Shown: positions 34,505-44,811, numbered from the stretch's first letter. The stretch is 64,000 bases of DNA from Cellulosimicrobium cellulans (GCF_007679345.1 NZ_VEGH01000002.1:186001-250000), one strand, 5' to 3'. The notes: generated from the sequence alone by a model not told the origin. A program made the numbers and translations.

Positions 34505-35491
34505 ATGCCCCAGACGGTCCGGGTCGGCACCCGTGCGAGCGCGCTCGCCCTCACCCAGACGGGGCACGTGGCGGACGCGCTGACCGCCCTCGGCGCCGGA
34601 CCGCACGAGCTGGTGCGGGTCCGCACGGACGGCGACCGGCTCACCGGCTCGCTCGCCACGCTCGGCGGCACCGGCGTGTTCGTCACCGCCCTGCGCGACG
34701 CCCTGCTGGACGGCCGGTGCGACGTCGCGGTGCACTCGTTCAAGGACCTGCCGACCGCCGTCGCCCCCGGCCTGGTCGTCGCGGCGGTCCCGGTCCGTGA
34801 GGACCCGCGGGACGCCCTGTGCGCCCGCGACGGCCGCACGCTGGCGACGCTGGCCGAGGGCGCGGCGGTCGGCACCGGCTCGCCACGCCGCGCCGCGCAG
34901 CTGCGGGCCGCGCGCCCCGACCTGCGGGTGGTCGACATCCGCGGCAACGTCGACACCCGGCTGCGCCGGATCGAGGACGACCTGGACGCCGTGGTGCTCG
35001 CGCGGGCCGGCCTGGCGCGCCTCGGGAGGCTGGACGCCGTGACCGAGGCGCTGCCGTTCGACGTGATGACCCCCGCGCCCGCGCAGGGCGCGCTGGCGGT
35101 CGAGGTCCGCGCCGAGGACGCCGTCTCGGGCACGCCGCTCGCCCGGGCGCTGGCGGCGCTGGACCACCGGCCGACGCACCTCGCCGTGCTCGCCGAGCGC
35201 GCGCTGCTCAGCCGGCTCGAGGCGGGGTGCGCCGCGCCCGTCGGCGCGCACGCGCGGATCGGTGCGGACGACGAGCTGACGCTGGAGGCGGTCGTGCTGC
35301 GCACCGACGGCACCGAGGCGCTGCGTCGCACCGCGTCCACCACCCTCGCGGGCGGCGCCTCGGGCCCCGCGGGCGCGGACCCCGCCGCGGCCGCCGGGCG
35401 CGCCGCGCTGGCCGCCGCCGCGCTCGGCACCCGGCTCGCCGAGGACCTCCTGGGCGCCGGCGCCGCCGGGCTCGCGGAGCTCGGGGCGTGA
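34505..35491 (+). CDS. hemC: Porphobilinogen deaminase (hydroxymethylbilane synthase)
   Basis: 328 aa. Condenses four porphobilinogens into hydroxymethylbilane. The dipyrromethane cofactor attaches to Cys in [17 protein letters not shown]. The substrate-binding arginines are in [14 protein letters not shown] and in [19 protein letters not shown] sequence ([19 protein letters not shown]), followed by [20 protein letters not shown]. Start ATG 34505; the in-frame GTG 34442 is less likely. Its stop overlaps the hemD start as GTGA, so translation of hemC-hemD-hemB-hemL is chained. Confidence 0.96.
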   Translation: MPQTVRVGTRASALALTQTGHVADALTALGAGPHELVRVRTDGDRLTGSLATLGGTGVFVTALRDALLDGRCDVAVHSFKDLPTAVAPGLVVAAVPVREDPRDALCARDGRTLATLAEGAAVGTGSPRRAAQLRAARPDLRVVDIRGNVDTRLRRIEDDLDAVVLARAGLARLGRLDAVTEALPFDVMTPAPAQGALAVEVRAEDAVSGTPLARALAALDHRPTHLAVLAERALLSRLEAGCAAPVGAHARIGADDELTLEAVVLRTDGTEALRRTASTTLAGGASGPAGADPAAAAGRAALAAAALGTRLAEDLLGAGAAGLAELGA

Positions 35492-36435
35492 CGGGCCTGC
35501 CGGCCGACGGCGCGCCCGCGACGGTGCCCGCCGGGCCGCTCGCGGGACGGACGGTCCTGGTCCCGCGCGCGACCGAGGGCCTGGACCCGCTGGTCATCGC
35601 CCTGCACGCGGCGGGCGCGGACCCCCTGGTGGTGCCGCTCATCCAGACCGTCCCGCCGTTCGACCCCACCGAGCTCGACGACGCGCTGCTCGCGCTCGAG
35701 GTCGGCTACTACGGCTGGGTCGCCGTGACGAGCGCCGCCGCGGTGCCCGTGCTCGAGGACCGCGCCGAGGAGACCGGGCACACGCTGGCCGGCCTGCTCG
35801 ACGGCGTCCGGGTGGCAGCCGTCGGCGGCAGCACCGCCCGGGCGCTGCGCGAGGCGGGCGTCCGCGTCGACCTGGTACCCACGGGCCGGTCGTCGGCCCT
35901 GGCGCTGCTCGCCGCCTGGCCGCCCGCCGACGAGGAACCCGCCCGGGTGCTGCTCCCGCTCGGCGACCTCGCCGCCCCGACGATGGCCGAAGGGCTGGCC
36001 GCGCGCGGCTGGCCGGTCGACGTCGTCGTCACCTACCGCACCGTGCCCGGCCCCGCGCCGGAGCCGGACGTGCGGGACGCGTACGCCGCGGGGCGGGTGG
36101 GCGCCGTGCTGCTCACCTCGGGCAGCACCGCGCGGAACCTGCTGTCGATGCTCGGGGCGCCGCCCGCGGGCACGCTGGTGTGCTGCATCGGCGAGTCCAC
36201 CGCCGCGGAGGCGCGGCGCGCGGGGCTGCCGGTGCACGCCGTCGCCGACGACCAGACCCCGGGCGGACTGGTGGCCGCGCTCGCGCGCGCCGCCGCGGCC
36301 GAGCACCGCGGGGACGACGCCCAGGACGCGGGCGCCCCCGCCGACGAGAGCCCGGTCGCGGCCCACCCCGCCGCCCCGGGCGACACCCCCGCCGCCGCAC
36401 CCCCGGCGGCCCACCCCGACGGAGAGCACGCATGA
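35488..36435 (+). CDS. hemD: Uroporphyrinogen III synthase
   Basis: 315 aa. Closes and inverts ring D of hydroxymethylbilane. Family is poorly conserved, but [55 protein letters not shown] and [18 protein letters not shown] match HemD's two-domain pattern. The last ~45 residues (from AEHRGDD on) are an Ala/Pro/Asp-rich extension with no evident role. Starts at GTG 35488 (GTGA overlap with hemC) and ends in an ATGA overlap with hemB. Confidence 0.92.
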   Translation: MTGLPADGAPATVPAGPLAGRTVLVPRATEGLDPLVIALHAAGADPLVVPLIQTVPPFDPTELDDALLALEVGYYGWVAVTSAAAVPVLEDRAEETGHTLAGLLDGVRVAAVGGSTARALREAGVRVDLVPTGRSSALALLAAWPPADEEPARVLLPLGDLAAPTMAEGLAARGWPVDVVVTYRTVPGPAPEPDVRDAYAAGRVGAVLLTSGSTARNLLSMLGAPPAGTLVCCIGESTAAEARRAGLPVHAVADDQTPGGLVAALARAAAAEHRGDDAQDAGAPADESPVAAHPAAPGDTPAAAPPAAHPDGEHA

Positions 36436-37481
36436 CCGCACCCGGACCCGACGCCCCCACCCTCCCGCTGCCCGCCGCCGCCGCGGCCGCGGCCGCCCGG
36501 CCCGGACGGGTCCGCCCCCGCCGGCTGCGCGGCACCGCCGCCCTGCGGCGCTCGGTCAGCGAGGTCCGCCTGCACCCGGCCGACCTGGTGCTGCCGATGT
36601 TCGTCAAGGAGGGGCTCGAGGAGCCGGCGCCGATCGCCTCGATGCCGGGCGTCGTCCAGCACACCCGCGACTCGCTGCGCCGGGCCGCCGCCGAGGCCGC
36701 CGCGGCCGGCGTCTCGGCCGTCAACCTGTTCGGCGTCCCGCTGATCCGCGACGCGGTCGGCTCCGGCGCCACCGACCCCGACGGCGTGCTCAACCGGGCC
36801 ATCGCCGACGTGCGGGCCGAGGTCGGCGACGCGCTGGTGATCCAGGCGGACCTCTGCCTCGACGAGTTCACCGACCACGGCCACTGCGGCGTGCTGACCG
36901 CGGACGGCCGGGTGGACAACGACGCGACGCTCGAGCGGTACGCGGAGATGGCCCTGGTCCAGGCCGAGGCGGGCGCCCACATGGTCGCGCCGAGCGGCAT
37001 GATGGACGGCCAGGTCGGCGTGATCCGCGACGTGCTCGACGCCGCCGGGCGGGACGACGTGGCGGTGCTGGCGTACGCCGCCAAGTTCGCGAGCGTCCTG
37101 TACGGGCCGTTCCGCGACGCGGTCGAGTCGACGCTGGAGGGCGACCGCCGGACCTACCAGATGGACCCGGCGAACCGCCGGGAGGCGCTGCGCGAGGTGG
37201 CCCTGGACATCGAGGAGGGCGCGGACCTCGTCATGGTGAAGCCCGCCGGCGCGTTCCTGGACGTGCTGGCCGACGTGGCCGCCGTGAGCACCGTGCCGGT
37301 CGCGGCGTACCAGGTGTCCGGCGAGTACGCGATGGTCGAGGCCGCCGCTGCGCAGGGCTGGCTGGACCGCCGCCGCGCGATCACCGAGTCCGTGCTCGGC
37401 ATCCGCCGGGCGGGGGCCGACCAGGTGCTGACGTACTGGGCCGTCGAGCTGGCCCACTGGCTGCGGGAGGAGTGGCGGTGA
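36432..37481 (+). CDS. hemB: Porphobilinogen synthase (delta-aminolevulinate dehydratase)
   Basis: 349 aa. Condenses two 5-aminolevulinate molecules into porphobilinogen. Schiff-base lysines are in [14 protein letters not shown] and [14 protein letters not shown]. The metal-site segment is [16 protein letters not shown]: the first and third cysteines of the zinc-type site are present, but the middle one is Asp, so the site is a hybrid between zinc and magnesium forms. [20 protein letters not shown] is also typical. Start ATG 36432 within ATGA. Confidence 0.96.
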   Translation: MTAPGPDAPTLPLPAAAAAAAARPGRVRPRRLRGTAALRRSVSEVRLHPADLVLPMFVKEGLEEPAPIASMPGVVQHTRDSLRRAAAEAAAAGVSAVNLFGVPLIRDAVGSGATDPDGVLNRAIADVRAEVGDALVIQADLCLDEFTDHGHCGVLTADGRVDNDATLERYAEMALVQAEAGAHMVAPSGMMDGQVGVIRDVLDAAGRDDVAVLAYAAKFASVLYGPFRDAVESTLEGDRRTYQMDPANRREALREVALDIEEGADLVMVKPAGAFLDVLADVAAVSTVPVAAYQVSGEYAMVEAAAAQGWLDRRRAITESVLGIRRAGADQVLTYWAVELAHWLREEWR

Positions 37482-38818
37482 CCGAGGTGACGAGCACGAG
37501 CACGTCGAGCACGAACGAGGGGCTGTTCGACCGGGCGCGGGGCGTCGTGCCCGGCGGCGTGAACTCGCCCGTGCGCGCGTTCGGGTCCGTGGGCGGGGCT
37601 CCCCGGTTCCTGGCGTCCGCCCGCGGCGCGTACGTCACCGACGTCGAGGGCCGCGAGTACGTGGACCTGGTCGGGTCCTGGGGTCCCGCGCTGCTCGGGC
37701 ACGCGCACCCGGAGGTCGTCGAGGCCGTCCGCGAGGCCGCGGGTCGGGGCCTGAGCTTCGGCGCCCCCACGCTGGCCGAGGTCGAGCTCGCCGAGGCCGT
37801 CCGCGCGCGGGTGCCCGCCGTCGAGCGGCTGCGCCTGGTGTCCACCGGCACCGAGGCGACCATGACCGCGATCCGGCTGGCCCGCGGCGTCACCGGCCGG
37901 GACACGGTCGTGAAGTTCGCCGGGCTGTACCACGGGCACTCCGACGGCCTGCTCGCCGCCGCCGGCTCGGGCCTCGCGACGTTCGCCCTGCCGGGCTCCG
38001 CGGGCGTGCCCGCGGCGATCGCCGCCGAGACGATCGTGCTGCCGTACAACGACGTCGCCGCCGTCGAGGCCGCGTTCGCCGAGCACGGCGCGCGGATCGC
38101 CGCGGTGATCACCGAGGCCGCGCCCGCGAACATGGGCGTCGTCCCGCCGGAGCCCGGGTTCAACGCCGCGCTCTCCCGGATCACCCGGGAGCACGGTGCC
38201 CTGCTCATCCAGGACGAGGTGCTGACGGGCTTCCGGGTCGGTCCCGCCGGCTGGTGGGGCCTGGAGGCCGCGCGCGAGGGCTGGTCGCCCGACCTGCTGA
38301 CCTTCGGCAAGGTCGTCGGCGGCGGCATGCCGGTCGCGGCGCTCGGCGGCCGCGCCGAGGTGATGGACGCACTGGCCCCCGTCGGCCCGGTCTACCAGGC
38401 GGGCACGCTGTCCGGGAACCCGGTGGCCGTCGCCGCGGGCCTGGCCACGCTCCGCCTGGCCGACGACGCGGTGTACGCGGCGGTCGACCGGGCGTCGGCG
38501 ACCCTGCGGGCCGCGGTGGACGAGGCGCTCACCGCAGCCGGCCTGCCGCACGCCGTCCAGCACGCCAGCAACCTGTTCAGCACGGTGCTCGGCACCGACG
38601 CCGGCGCGCGGGACTACGCCCAGATGCTCGCGACCGAGTCGTGGCGGTACCCCGCCTTCTTCCACAGCCTGCTGCGGGACGGCGTGTACGCGCCGCCGTC
38701 CGCCTTCGAGGCGTGGTTCGTGTCGGCGGCGCACGACGACGCGGCGCTGGGCCGGGTCGTCGAGGCGCTGCCGGCGGCCGCCCGTGCGGCGGCCGCGGCG
38801 ACGCCGCCGGCGGCCTGA
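37478..38818 (+). CDS. hemL: Glutamate-1-semialdehyde 2,1-aminomutase
   Basis: 446 aa. PLP enzyme converting glutamate-1-semialdehyde to 5-aminolevulinate, the step after HemA. Landmarks: [51 protein letters not shown] and the PLP lysine in [21 protein letters not shown] chose GTG 37478, giving a GTGA overlap with hemB and GGGAGGAG 5 nt upstream; GTG 37472 is the alternative. Last gene of the cluster, followed by a terminator-like hairpin at 38838. Confidence 0.96.
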   Translation: MTEVTSTSTSSTNEGLFDRARGVVPGGVNSPVRAFGSVGGAPRFLASARGAYVTDVEGREYVDLVGSWGPALLGHAHPEVVEAVREAAGRGLSFGAPTLAEVELAEAVRARVPAVERLRLVSTGTEATMTAIRLARGVTGRDTVVKFAGLYHGHSDGLLAAAGSGLATFALPGSAGVPAAIAAETIVLPYNDVAAVEAAFAEHGARIAAVITEAAPANMGVVPPEPGFNAALSRITREHGALLIQDEVLTGFRVGPAGWWGLEAAREGWSPDLLTFGKVVGGGMPVAALGGRAEVMDALAPVGPVYQAGTLSGNPVAVAAGLATLRLADDAVYAAVDRASATLRAAVDEALTAAGLPHAVQHASNLFSTVLGTDAGARDYAQMLATESWRYPAFFHSLLRDGVYAPPSAFEAWFVSAAHDDAALGRVVEALPAAARAAAAATPPAA

Positions 38819-38837
38819 CGCCTGACCCGGAGGGAGC

Positions 38838-38863
38838 CCGACCTACCAGGAGGTCGGTATTTC
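38838..38863 (+). terminator. Terminator candidate after hemL
   Basis: CCGACCT (38838-38844) pairs with AGGTCGG (38851-38857) over a 6-nt loop and is followed by TATTTC. It is one of the few hairpins here with a T-rich tail. Confidence 0.5.
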
Positions 38864-39120
38864 GTCGCGGCAATCATTCCTACTCATCAGTAACATCGCG
38901 CTCCGGGTGCCCTGACCTGGACCTTTTCAGTTCCGAAATGTCCGCGTAACACGGGAATGTTCGAAAATCTCACATCCTGTGCTACTCCTATGACCCACGT
39001 CACGGGCGCCCCGAGCGCCCGCGACCACGCGACACCCCCCACGCGACCGGGGACGCGCCGCCGGGTCATCCCGGGCGGCCGCGCCCCGGCTGGACCTCCT
39101 TCAGGGAAGAGGTACACGCA
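38864..39120. other. Gene-free, AT-richer leader region of the ABC importer operon
   Basis: The 302 bp between hemL and the solute-binding protein gene hold no gene. From ~38855 to 38995 the base composition is distinctly less GC-rich than anything else in the window. Two similar motifs, TTCCGAAATGTCCG (38931-38944) and GGAATGTTCGAAAA (38954-38967), suggest an operator. Weak promoter candidates are TTCGAA (38960-38965) and TACTCC (38983-38988), 17 bp apart. The ribosome site AGGGAAGAGG (39103-39112) is strong. Confidence 0.4.
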
Positions 39121-40791
39121 ATGACTGCGGTTCCCCTCGGCCGCCGGCGCGGCATCGTCTCCGCGGCCGGCCTGGCCGCCACCGCCCTCGTCCTCGCCGC
39201 CTGCGGCGGCGGCTCGGACGGCGGCGACGACACCTCCGACGGCGGCAGCTCGTCCGGCGGCGGCTCGCTGCTGATCGGCACGACCGACAAGATCACGACG
39301 ATCGACCCCGCGGGCTCCTACGACAACGGCTCGTTCGCCGTGATGAACCAGGTGTACCCGTTCCTCATGAACACGCCCTTCGGCAGCCCGGACGTCGAGC
39401 CGGACATCGCCGAGTCGGCCGAGTTCACCTCGCCGACCGAGTACACGGTGACCCTGAAGCCGGGCCTGACCTTCGCGAACGGCAACGACCTCACGTCCTC
39501 CGACGTGAAGTTCACGTTCGACCGCCAGCTCGCGATCTTCGAGTCGGGCGCGGACGACGGCAACGGCCCCGGCTCGCTGCTCTACAACCTGGACAGCGTC
39601 GCGGCCCCGGACGACACCACCGTCGTGTTCACCCTGAAGTCCCCGGACGACCAGGTGTTCCCGCAGATCCTGTCGAGCCCCGCGGGCCCGATCGTCGACG
39701 AGGAGGTCTTCGCCGCCGACGCGCTGACCCCCGACGACGAGATCGTCGACGGCCAGGCGTTCGCCGGCCCCTACACGATCACCGGCTACAGCCAGAACGA
39801 CCTCGTGTCGTACGAGGCGAACCCGGAGTACCAGGGCCTGCTCGGCGCGCCGAAGAACGAGGAGGTCTCGGTCACGTACTACGCCGAGGCGTCCAACCTG
39901 AAGCTCGCCGTGCAGCAGGGCGACGTCGACGTGGCGTTCCGCAGCCTGTCCGCGACCGACATCGAGGACCTGCGCGGCGACGACAACGTCAAGGTCGTCG
40001 ACGGCCCCGGCGGCGAGATCCGCTACATCACGTTCAACTTCAACACCCAGCCGTACGGCGCGACGACGCCGGAGGCCGACGAGGCCAAGGCGCTCGCCGT
40101 CCGCCAGGCCGTGGCCGACCTGATCGACCGCGAGGAGATCGCCGACCAGGTCTACAAGGGCACCTACACGCCGCTGTACTCGTACGTCCCCGAGGGCCTG
40201 ACCGGCGCCACCGAGTCGCTCAAGCCGCTGTACGGCGACGGCGAGGGCGGCCCGGACGCCGACAAGGCCGCGTCGACCCTCGAGGCCGCGGGCGTCGAGA
40301 CCCCGGTCCAGCTGTCGCTGCAGTACAGCAACGACCACTACGGCCCGTCCTCCGGCGAGGAGTACGCGCTGATCAAGGACCAGCTCGAGTCCACCGGCCT
40401 GTTCACGGTCGACCTGCAGACCACCGAGTGGGTGCAGTACGCCAAGGACCGCACCTCGGACGTGTACCCGGCCTACCAGCTCGGCTGGTTCCCGGACTAC
40501 TCGGACGCGGACAACTACCTGACGCCGTTCTTCCTCACGGAGAACTTCCTGGGCAACCACTACGACAACCAGGAGGTGAACGACCTGATCCTGCAGCAGG
40601 CCGTCACCGCCGACGCCGGCGAGCGCACCGCGCTCATCGAGCAGATCCAGGACGCGGTCGCCGCGGACCTGTCCACGGTGCCGTACCTCCAGGGCGCCCA
40701 GGTGGCCGTCGTCGGCGCGGACGTGACCGGCGCCGAGGACACCCTCGACGCCTCGTTCAAGTTCCGCTACGGCGCACTCTCCCTCGGCTGA
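39121..40791 (+). CDS. ABC importer solute-binding lipoprotein (family 5, DppA/OppA type)
   Basis: 556 aa. Extracytoplasmic receptor for peptides or oligosaccharides. Lipoprotein signal with lipobox LVLAACGG, so Cys28 is lipidated. The mature domain shows the family-5 pattern: PDIAESAEFTSPTEYTVTLK, LTSSDVKFTFDRQLAI, RYITFNFNTQPYG and AVRQAVADLIDREEIADQVY. Substrate cannot be deduced; related proteins bind di-/oligopeptides or, in plant-polymer degraders, oligosaccharides. First gene of the importer operon. A strong intercistronic hairpin follows, probably raising its level over the permeases. Confidence 0.93.
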   Translation: MTAVPLGRRRGIVSAAGLAATALVLAACGGGSDGGDDTSDGGSSSGGGSLLIGTTDKITTIDPAGSYDNGSFAVMNQVYPFLMNTPFGSPDVEPDIAESAEFTSPTEYTVTLKPGLTFANGNDLTSSDVKFTFDRQLAIFESGADDGNGPGSLLYNLDSVAAPDDTTVVFTLKSPDDQVFPQILSSPAGPIVDEEVFAADALTPDDEIVDGQAFAGPYTITGYSQNDLVSYEANPEYQGLLGAPKNEEVSVTYYAEASNLKLAVQQGDVDVAFRSLSATDIEDLRGDDNVKVVDGPGGEIRYITFNFNTQPYGATTPEADEAKALAVRQAVADLIDREEIADQVYKGTYTPLYSYVPEGLTGATESLKPLYGDGEGGPDADKAASTLEAAGVETPVQLSLQYSNDHYGPSSGEEYALIKDQLESTGLFTVDLQTTEWVQYAKDRTSDVYPAYQLGWFPDYSDADNYLTPFFLTENFLGNHYDNQEVNDLILQQAVTADAGERTALIEQIQDAVAADLSTVPYLQGAQVAVVGADVTGAEDTLDASFKFRYGALSLG

Positions 40792-40810
40792 TCCGACCGA
40801 CACCACGCCC

Positions 40811-40842
40811 GGCGCGGGCCGCTCACCCGAGCGGCCCGCGCC
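40811..40842 (+). terminator. Intercistronic hairpin after the solute-binding protein gene
   Basis: Arms 40811-40824 and 40829-40842 are perfect 14-bp complements with a 4-nt loop (ACCC), between the binding-protein gene and the first permease. It likely acts as a partial terminator or 3' stabiliser for the abundant upstream message. Confidence 0.6.
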
Positions 40843-40864
40843 GCGGCGTCACCGGGAAGAAGAG

Positions 40865-41998
40865 ATGACCTCCACCTCCACCACCGGTCCGCTGCAGCCC
40901 ACCGGCGCAGCGGACGCGACCGCCACCGGGGGCGGCGCGACGCCCGGCCGCAAGGAGCCGCGCACCCGCGGCGCCGGCGGCGGACTCGGCCGCTACCTGC
41001 TCGTGCGGTTCCTCCTGATCATCCCGACCGTGTTCATCCTGGTCACCGTCGTGTTCGTGCTGATGCGCGCGACCGGTGACCCGATCACGGCCGCCCAGGG
41101 CGGGCGCCTGCCCGCCGACCAGCTCGCCGAGCGGATCCACCAGGCCGGCTACGACCGGCCGATCCTCGTCCAGTACGGGGAGTACCTCGGCGACCTCCTG
41201 CGGGGCGACTTCGGCACGACGCTCAGCGACAGCCGGCCGGTCACCGAGGTGCTCACCACCTTCGGCGCCGCCACCCTCGAGCTCGCGTGCTACGCCCTGC
41301 TCGTCGCGTTCGTCGTCGGCATCCCGCTGGGCCTGCTCGCCGCCTACTTCCGCGACCGGTACCACGACGCCGTCCTGCGCGTGTTCGCCATCGCCTGCTA
41401 CGCCACGCCGGTGTTCTTCGCCGGCCTGCTGCTCAAGCTGGTGTTCGCCGTCCAGCTCGACTGGCTCCCCGTCTCGGGACGCGCGTCGACCCGCTCCGAG
41501 ATCGAGATGCGGCAGCTCGACGACCCGACCGGCATCTACCTGATCGACGCGATCCGCACCGGCAACGGCGAGGTCGTCGCGGACGTCCTGCAGCACGCCG
41601 TGCTGCCGGCCATCGCGCTCGGCCTGCTCACCGCCGGCGTGTTCCTGCGGCTCGTGCGCACCAACGTCATCGGCACCCTCGGCTCCGGCTACGTCGACGC
41701 GGCCCGGTCGCGCGGCGTCCGCGAGTCCCGGCTGCTGCGCAAGCACGCGTACAAGCCCGCGCTCATCCCGATCATCACCGTGGTCGGCATGCAGGTCGCG
41801 ATGCTGCTCGTCGGCGCGGTGCTGACCGAGACGACGTTCGAGTGGCGCGGCCTCGGCTTCCAGCTGTCGCAGTACCTGCAGGCGCGCGACTTCGTCGCCG
41901 TCCAGGGCATCGTCGTGCTGCTCGCCGTGATCGTCGCCGTGACGAACTTCCTCGTCGACGTCATCGCCGCGCTCATCGACCCGAGGGTGAGGTACTGA
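40865..41998 (+). CDS. ABC importer permease (DppB type)
   Basis: 377 aa with an N-terminal extension of ~45 residues, then RYLLVRFLLIIPTVFILVTV as the first transmembrane helix and about six helices in all. The BPD_transp_1 core has GIPLGLLAAYFRDRYHDAVL and the EAA loop YVDAARSRGVRESRLLRKHA followed by YKPALIPIITVVG. Start ATG 40865 follows GGGAAGAAGAG. One base separates its stop from the next permease start. Confidence 0.93.
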   Translation: MTSTSTTGPLQPTGAADATATGGGATPGRKEPRTRGAGGGLGRYLLVRFLLIIPTVFILVTVVFVLMRATGDPITAAQGGRLPADQLAERIHQAGYDRPILVQYGEYLGDLLRGDFGTTLSDSRPVTEVLTTFGAATLELACYALLVAFVVGIPLGLLAAYFRDRYHDAVLRVFAIACYATPVFFAGLLLKLVFAVQLDWLPVSGRASTRSEIEMRQLDDPTGIYLIDAIRTGNGEVVADVLQHAVLPAIALGLLTAGVFLRLVRTNVIGTLGSGYVDAARSRGVRESRLLRKHAYKPALIPIITVVGMQVAMLLVGAVLTETTFEWRGLGFQLSQYLQARDFVAVQGIVVLLAVIVAVTNFLVDVIAALIDPRVRY

Positions 41999-41999
41999 C

Positions 42000-43073
42000 A
42001 TGGCGACCACCCCCGCCGCCCCCGAGGCGGCTCCGGCCGCTCCCGCCGCCCCGGCCCGCCGCGGCTGGCGGCGGCTGCCCGTCGTGCACCAGCTCCGGCA
42101 GAGCGTCGGCCTCCAGCGCGGCATGCTGATCGCCGGCCTGGTGCTCACCGGCCTGCTGGTCCTCACCGCGCTGCTCGCGCCGCTGCTCGCCCCCTACGGG
42201 TTCAACCAGCTGCGCGACGCCGACGGCCCGTTCGGCGCCCAGCAGCCGCCCTCGGCCGAGCACTGGCTCGGCACCACCGTCGGCGGCTTCGACGTGCTGT
42301 CCCGGGTGATCTACGGGTCGCGCACCGCGCTGCTCGTCATGATCATCGCGATCGCCGCCTCGCTGTTCGTCGGCGTGCTGCTCGGCCTCGTGTCCGGCTA
42401 CTTCGGCGGCTGGCTCGACCGGGTGCTCGTCGTGATCGCGGACGCCGTGTACGCGTTCCCGTCCCTGCTGCTCGCGATCGTGCTCGCCATCGTCATCAGC
42501 GGCGGCCAGTCCGACATGTGGGGCGGCGTCCTCGCCGCGGCGCTCTCGATCACCGTCGTGTTCACGCCGCAGTACCTGCGGGTCGTGCGGGCGGAGACCA
42601 TCCGGATCAAGTCCGAGGCCTTCGTCGAGTCGGCCCGCGTCATCGGCGCGAGCAACACCCGGATCATGACGAAGCACGTGCTGCGCAACGCGACCCGCAC
42701 GCTGCCGCTGATCATCACGCTGAACGCGTCCGAGGCCGTGCTCACCCTCGCGGGGCTCGGCTTCCTCGGGTTCGGCATCGAGCCGACCCAGGCCGCCGAG
42801 TGGGGCTACGACCTCAACCGCGCCATCGCCGACGTCACGTCGGGCATCTGGTGGACCTCGGTGTTCCCGGGCGTCGCCATCGTGCTGTCCGTCCTGGGCA
42901 TCACCCTGGTCGGCGAGTCCCTGAACGACCTGGCGGACCCGCGGCTGCGCACCCGCCGCGCGTCGGCCGACGTGACCGGCGACGTCGCCGCGACCTCGGT
43001 CGTGCCCGGCGGCGCGCTCACCGCCCCCGGCGGCCTGGAGGGCCTCGAGCCCGGGACGGAGGCGGCCCGATGA
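42000..43073 (+). CDS. ABC importer permease (DppC type)
   Basis: 357 aa. First transmembrane helix MLIAGLVLTGLLVLTALLAP, then the DppC-type segment EHWLGTTVGGFDVLSRVIYG, SRTALLVMIIAIAASLFVGV and GLVSGYFGGWLDRVLVVIAD. The EAA loop is SEAFVESARVIGASNTRIMT. A ~40-residue hydrophilic tail follows the last helix. Overlaps the ATPase gene start by 4 nt (ATGA). Confidence 0.93.
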   Translation: MATTPAAPEAAPAAPAAPARRGWRRLPVVHQLRQSVGLQRGMLIAGLVLTGLLVLTALLAPLLAPYGFNQLRDADGPFGAQQPPSAEHWLGTTVGGFDVLSRVIYGSRTALLVMIIAIAASLFVGVLLGLVSGYFGGWLDRVLVVIADAVYAFPSLLLAIVLAIVISGGQSDMWGGVLAAALSITVVFTPQYLRVVRAETIRIKSEAFVESARVIGASNTRIMTKHVLRNATRTLPLIITLNASEAVLTLAGLGFLGFGIEPTQAAEWGYDLNRAIADVTSGIWWTSVFPGVAIVLSVLGITLVGESLNDLADPRLRTRRASADVTGDVAATSVVPGGALTAPGGLEGLEPGTEAAR

Positions 43074-44791
43074 CCGCACGCATCGACACCGCGCCGCACC
43101 AGGGCGCCCCGGCCGCGCCGGTCGTCGAGATCACCGACCTGTCGGTGTCCTTCGCGACCGACGCGGGCGACGTCCGCGCCGTCGACGGCGTCTCGCTGAC
43201 CGTGGCGGCCGGCGAGGTGCTGGCCGTCGTCGGCGAGTCCGGCTCCGGCAAGTCGGTGACGGCCAAGACCCTCCTGGGCCTGCTGCCGTCCACCGCGACC
43301 ACCCGGGGCGCGGTCGTGCTGTCCTCCCGGGACGGCGCCGTCCGCAGCGACGTGGTCGCCCTCGACGGCTCGGCGCTCCGCCAGGTGCGCGGCCGGGACG
43401 CCGCCATGGTGTTCCAGGAGCCGTCGACCGCGCTGAACCCGGTCTACCCGATCGGCTGGCAGATCGTCGAGGGCCTGCGCGCCCACCAGAAGATCAGCCG
43501 GTCCGAGGCCCGGGCCAAGGCCGTCGACATCCTGCGCCGCGTCGGCATCCCCGACCCCGAGCGCCGGATCGACCACTACCCGCACCAGTTCTCGGGCGGG
43601 CAGAAGCAGCGCATCGTCATCGCCCAGGCGCTCGTGCTCGACCCCGGCGTGATCATCGCCGACGAGCCGACCACCGCCCTGGACGTGACCGTGCAGGCCG
43701 AGATCCTCGACCTGCTCCGGCGCTGCCGCGACGAGTTCGGCGCGGCGATCGTGCTCATCACGCACAACATGGGTGTGGTCGCCGACCTCGCGGACCGCGT
43801 GGCCGTGATGTACCAGGGGAAGATCGTCGAGCAGGCGCCGGTGCGCGACCTGTTCGCCGCCCCGCAGCACGCGTACACCCGGTCGCTGCTGGACGCCGTG
43901 CCGCGGATCGGCGGCGGTGGAGCGCACGCCCGCGCCCGGGCCGCCGCCCGCCCCGTCGGCTGGGCCGAGGAGATGCCGGTGGTCGAGGCGCGGGACCTCG
44001 AGATCGTCTACCCCGGGCGGCTGCGGCAGCCCGGGTTCCGGGCGGTCGACAGGGTCTCGCTCGCCATCCGGCCGGGCGAGGTCGTCGGCCTGGTCGGCGA
44101 GTCCGGCTCCGGCAAGACGACGATCGGGCGGGCGATCGCCGGCCTCACCCGGGTCACCGGCGGGTCCCTGCAGGTGCTCGGGCTGGAGATGAACGGGGTG
44201 CGCGAGCGCGCCCTGCGGCCCGTGCGGCCGCGCATCGGGTTCGTGTTCCAGGACCCGGCGACGTCGTTCAACCCGCTGCTCACCATCGCCGAGTGCGTGG
44301 CCGAGCCGCTGGTCGTGCACGGCCGGGCGCGCGACGCCCGGGCGGCGCGGTCGCGGGTCGACGAGCTGCTGGAGTCCGTCCAGCTGCCGCGGTCCTACGG
44401 CGACCGGTTCCCGCACGAGCTGTCCGGCGGCCAGCGCCAGCGCGCGTCGCTCGCCCGGGCGCTCGCGCTCGACCCCGAGCTGCTGATCGCGGACGAGCCC
44501 ACCTCGGCGCTCGACGTCTCGGTGCAGGCGCGGGTGCTCGAGCTGTTCTCCGAGCTGCAGGAGCAGCTCGGGTTCGCCTGCCTGTTCATCAGCCACGACC
44601 TGGCCGTGGTGGACCTGCTCGCCGACCGGATCGCGGTGCTGCACCGCGGCAGGCTGGTCGAGGAGGGCACCGGCGAGGAGGTGCTGGGCGCACCCCGCGA
44701 GGAGTACACGCAGCGGCTGCTGGCGAGCCTCCCCGTCCCGGACCCGGACGAGCAGGCCCGGCGGCGCGAGGCGTGGCGGGCGCTGGCCTGA
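43070..44791 (+). CDS. ABC importer double ATPase (DppD-DppF fusion)
   Basis: 573 aa containing two complete nucleotide-binding domains. First: Walker A GESGSGKSVTAKTL, signature FSGGQKQRIVIAQAL, Walker B VIIADEPTTALDVT. Second: Walker A GESGSGKTTIGRAI, signature LSGGQRQRASLARAL, Walker B LLIADEPTSALDVS. The junction is near residue 300 (WAEEMPVVEARDLEIVYPG). Single-chain fusions of this pair are common in actinobacteria. Together with the two permeases this makes a complete importer. Confidence 0.94.
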   Translation: MTARIDTAPHQGAPAAPVVEITDLSVSFATDAGDVRAVDGVSLTVAAGEVLAVVGESGSGKSVTAKTLLGLLPSTATTRGAVVLSSRDGAVRSDVVALDGSALRQVRGRDAAMVFQEPSTALNPVYPIGWQIVEGLRAHQKISRSEARAKAVDILRRVGIPDPERRIDHYPHQFSGGQKQRIVIAQALVLDPGVIIADEPTTALDVTVQAEILDLLRRCRDEFGAAIVLITHNMGVVADLADRVAVMYQGKIVEQAPVRDLFAAPQHAYTRSLLDAVPRIGGGGAHARARAAARPVGWAEEMPVVEARDLEIVYPGRLRQPGFRAVDRVSLAIRPGEVVGLVGESGSGKTTIGRAIAGLTRVTGGSLQVLGLEMNGVRERALRPVRPRIGFVFQDPATSFNPLLTIAECVAEPLVVHGRARDARAARSRVDELLESVQLPRSYGDRFPHELSGGQRQRASLARALALDPELLIADEPTSALDVSVQARVLELFSELQEQLGFACLFISHDLAVVDLLADRIAVLHRGRLVEEGTGEEVLGAPREEYTQRLLASLPVPDPDEQARRREAWRALA

Positions 44792-44811
44792 CCCACGCCC
44801 CGCCGCGGCAC

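Noticed and set aside
31645..36441. A 1598-codon open frame on the minus strand across the heme genes.
   Set aside because: It runs antisense to hemE, hemY, hemC and hemD, has low-complexity Arg/Ala/Ser composition and no domain; it is a shadow.
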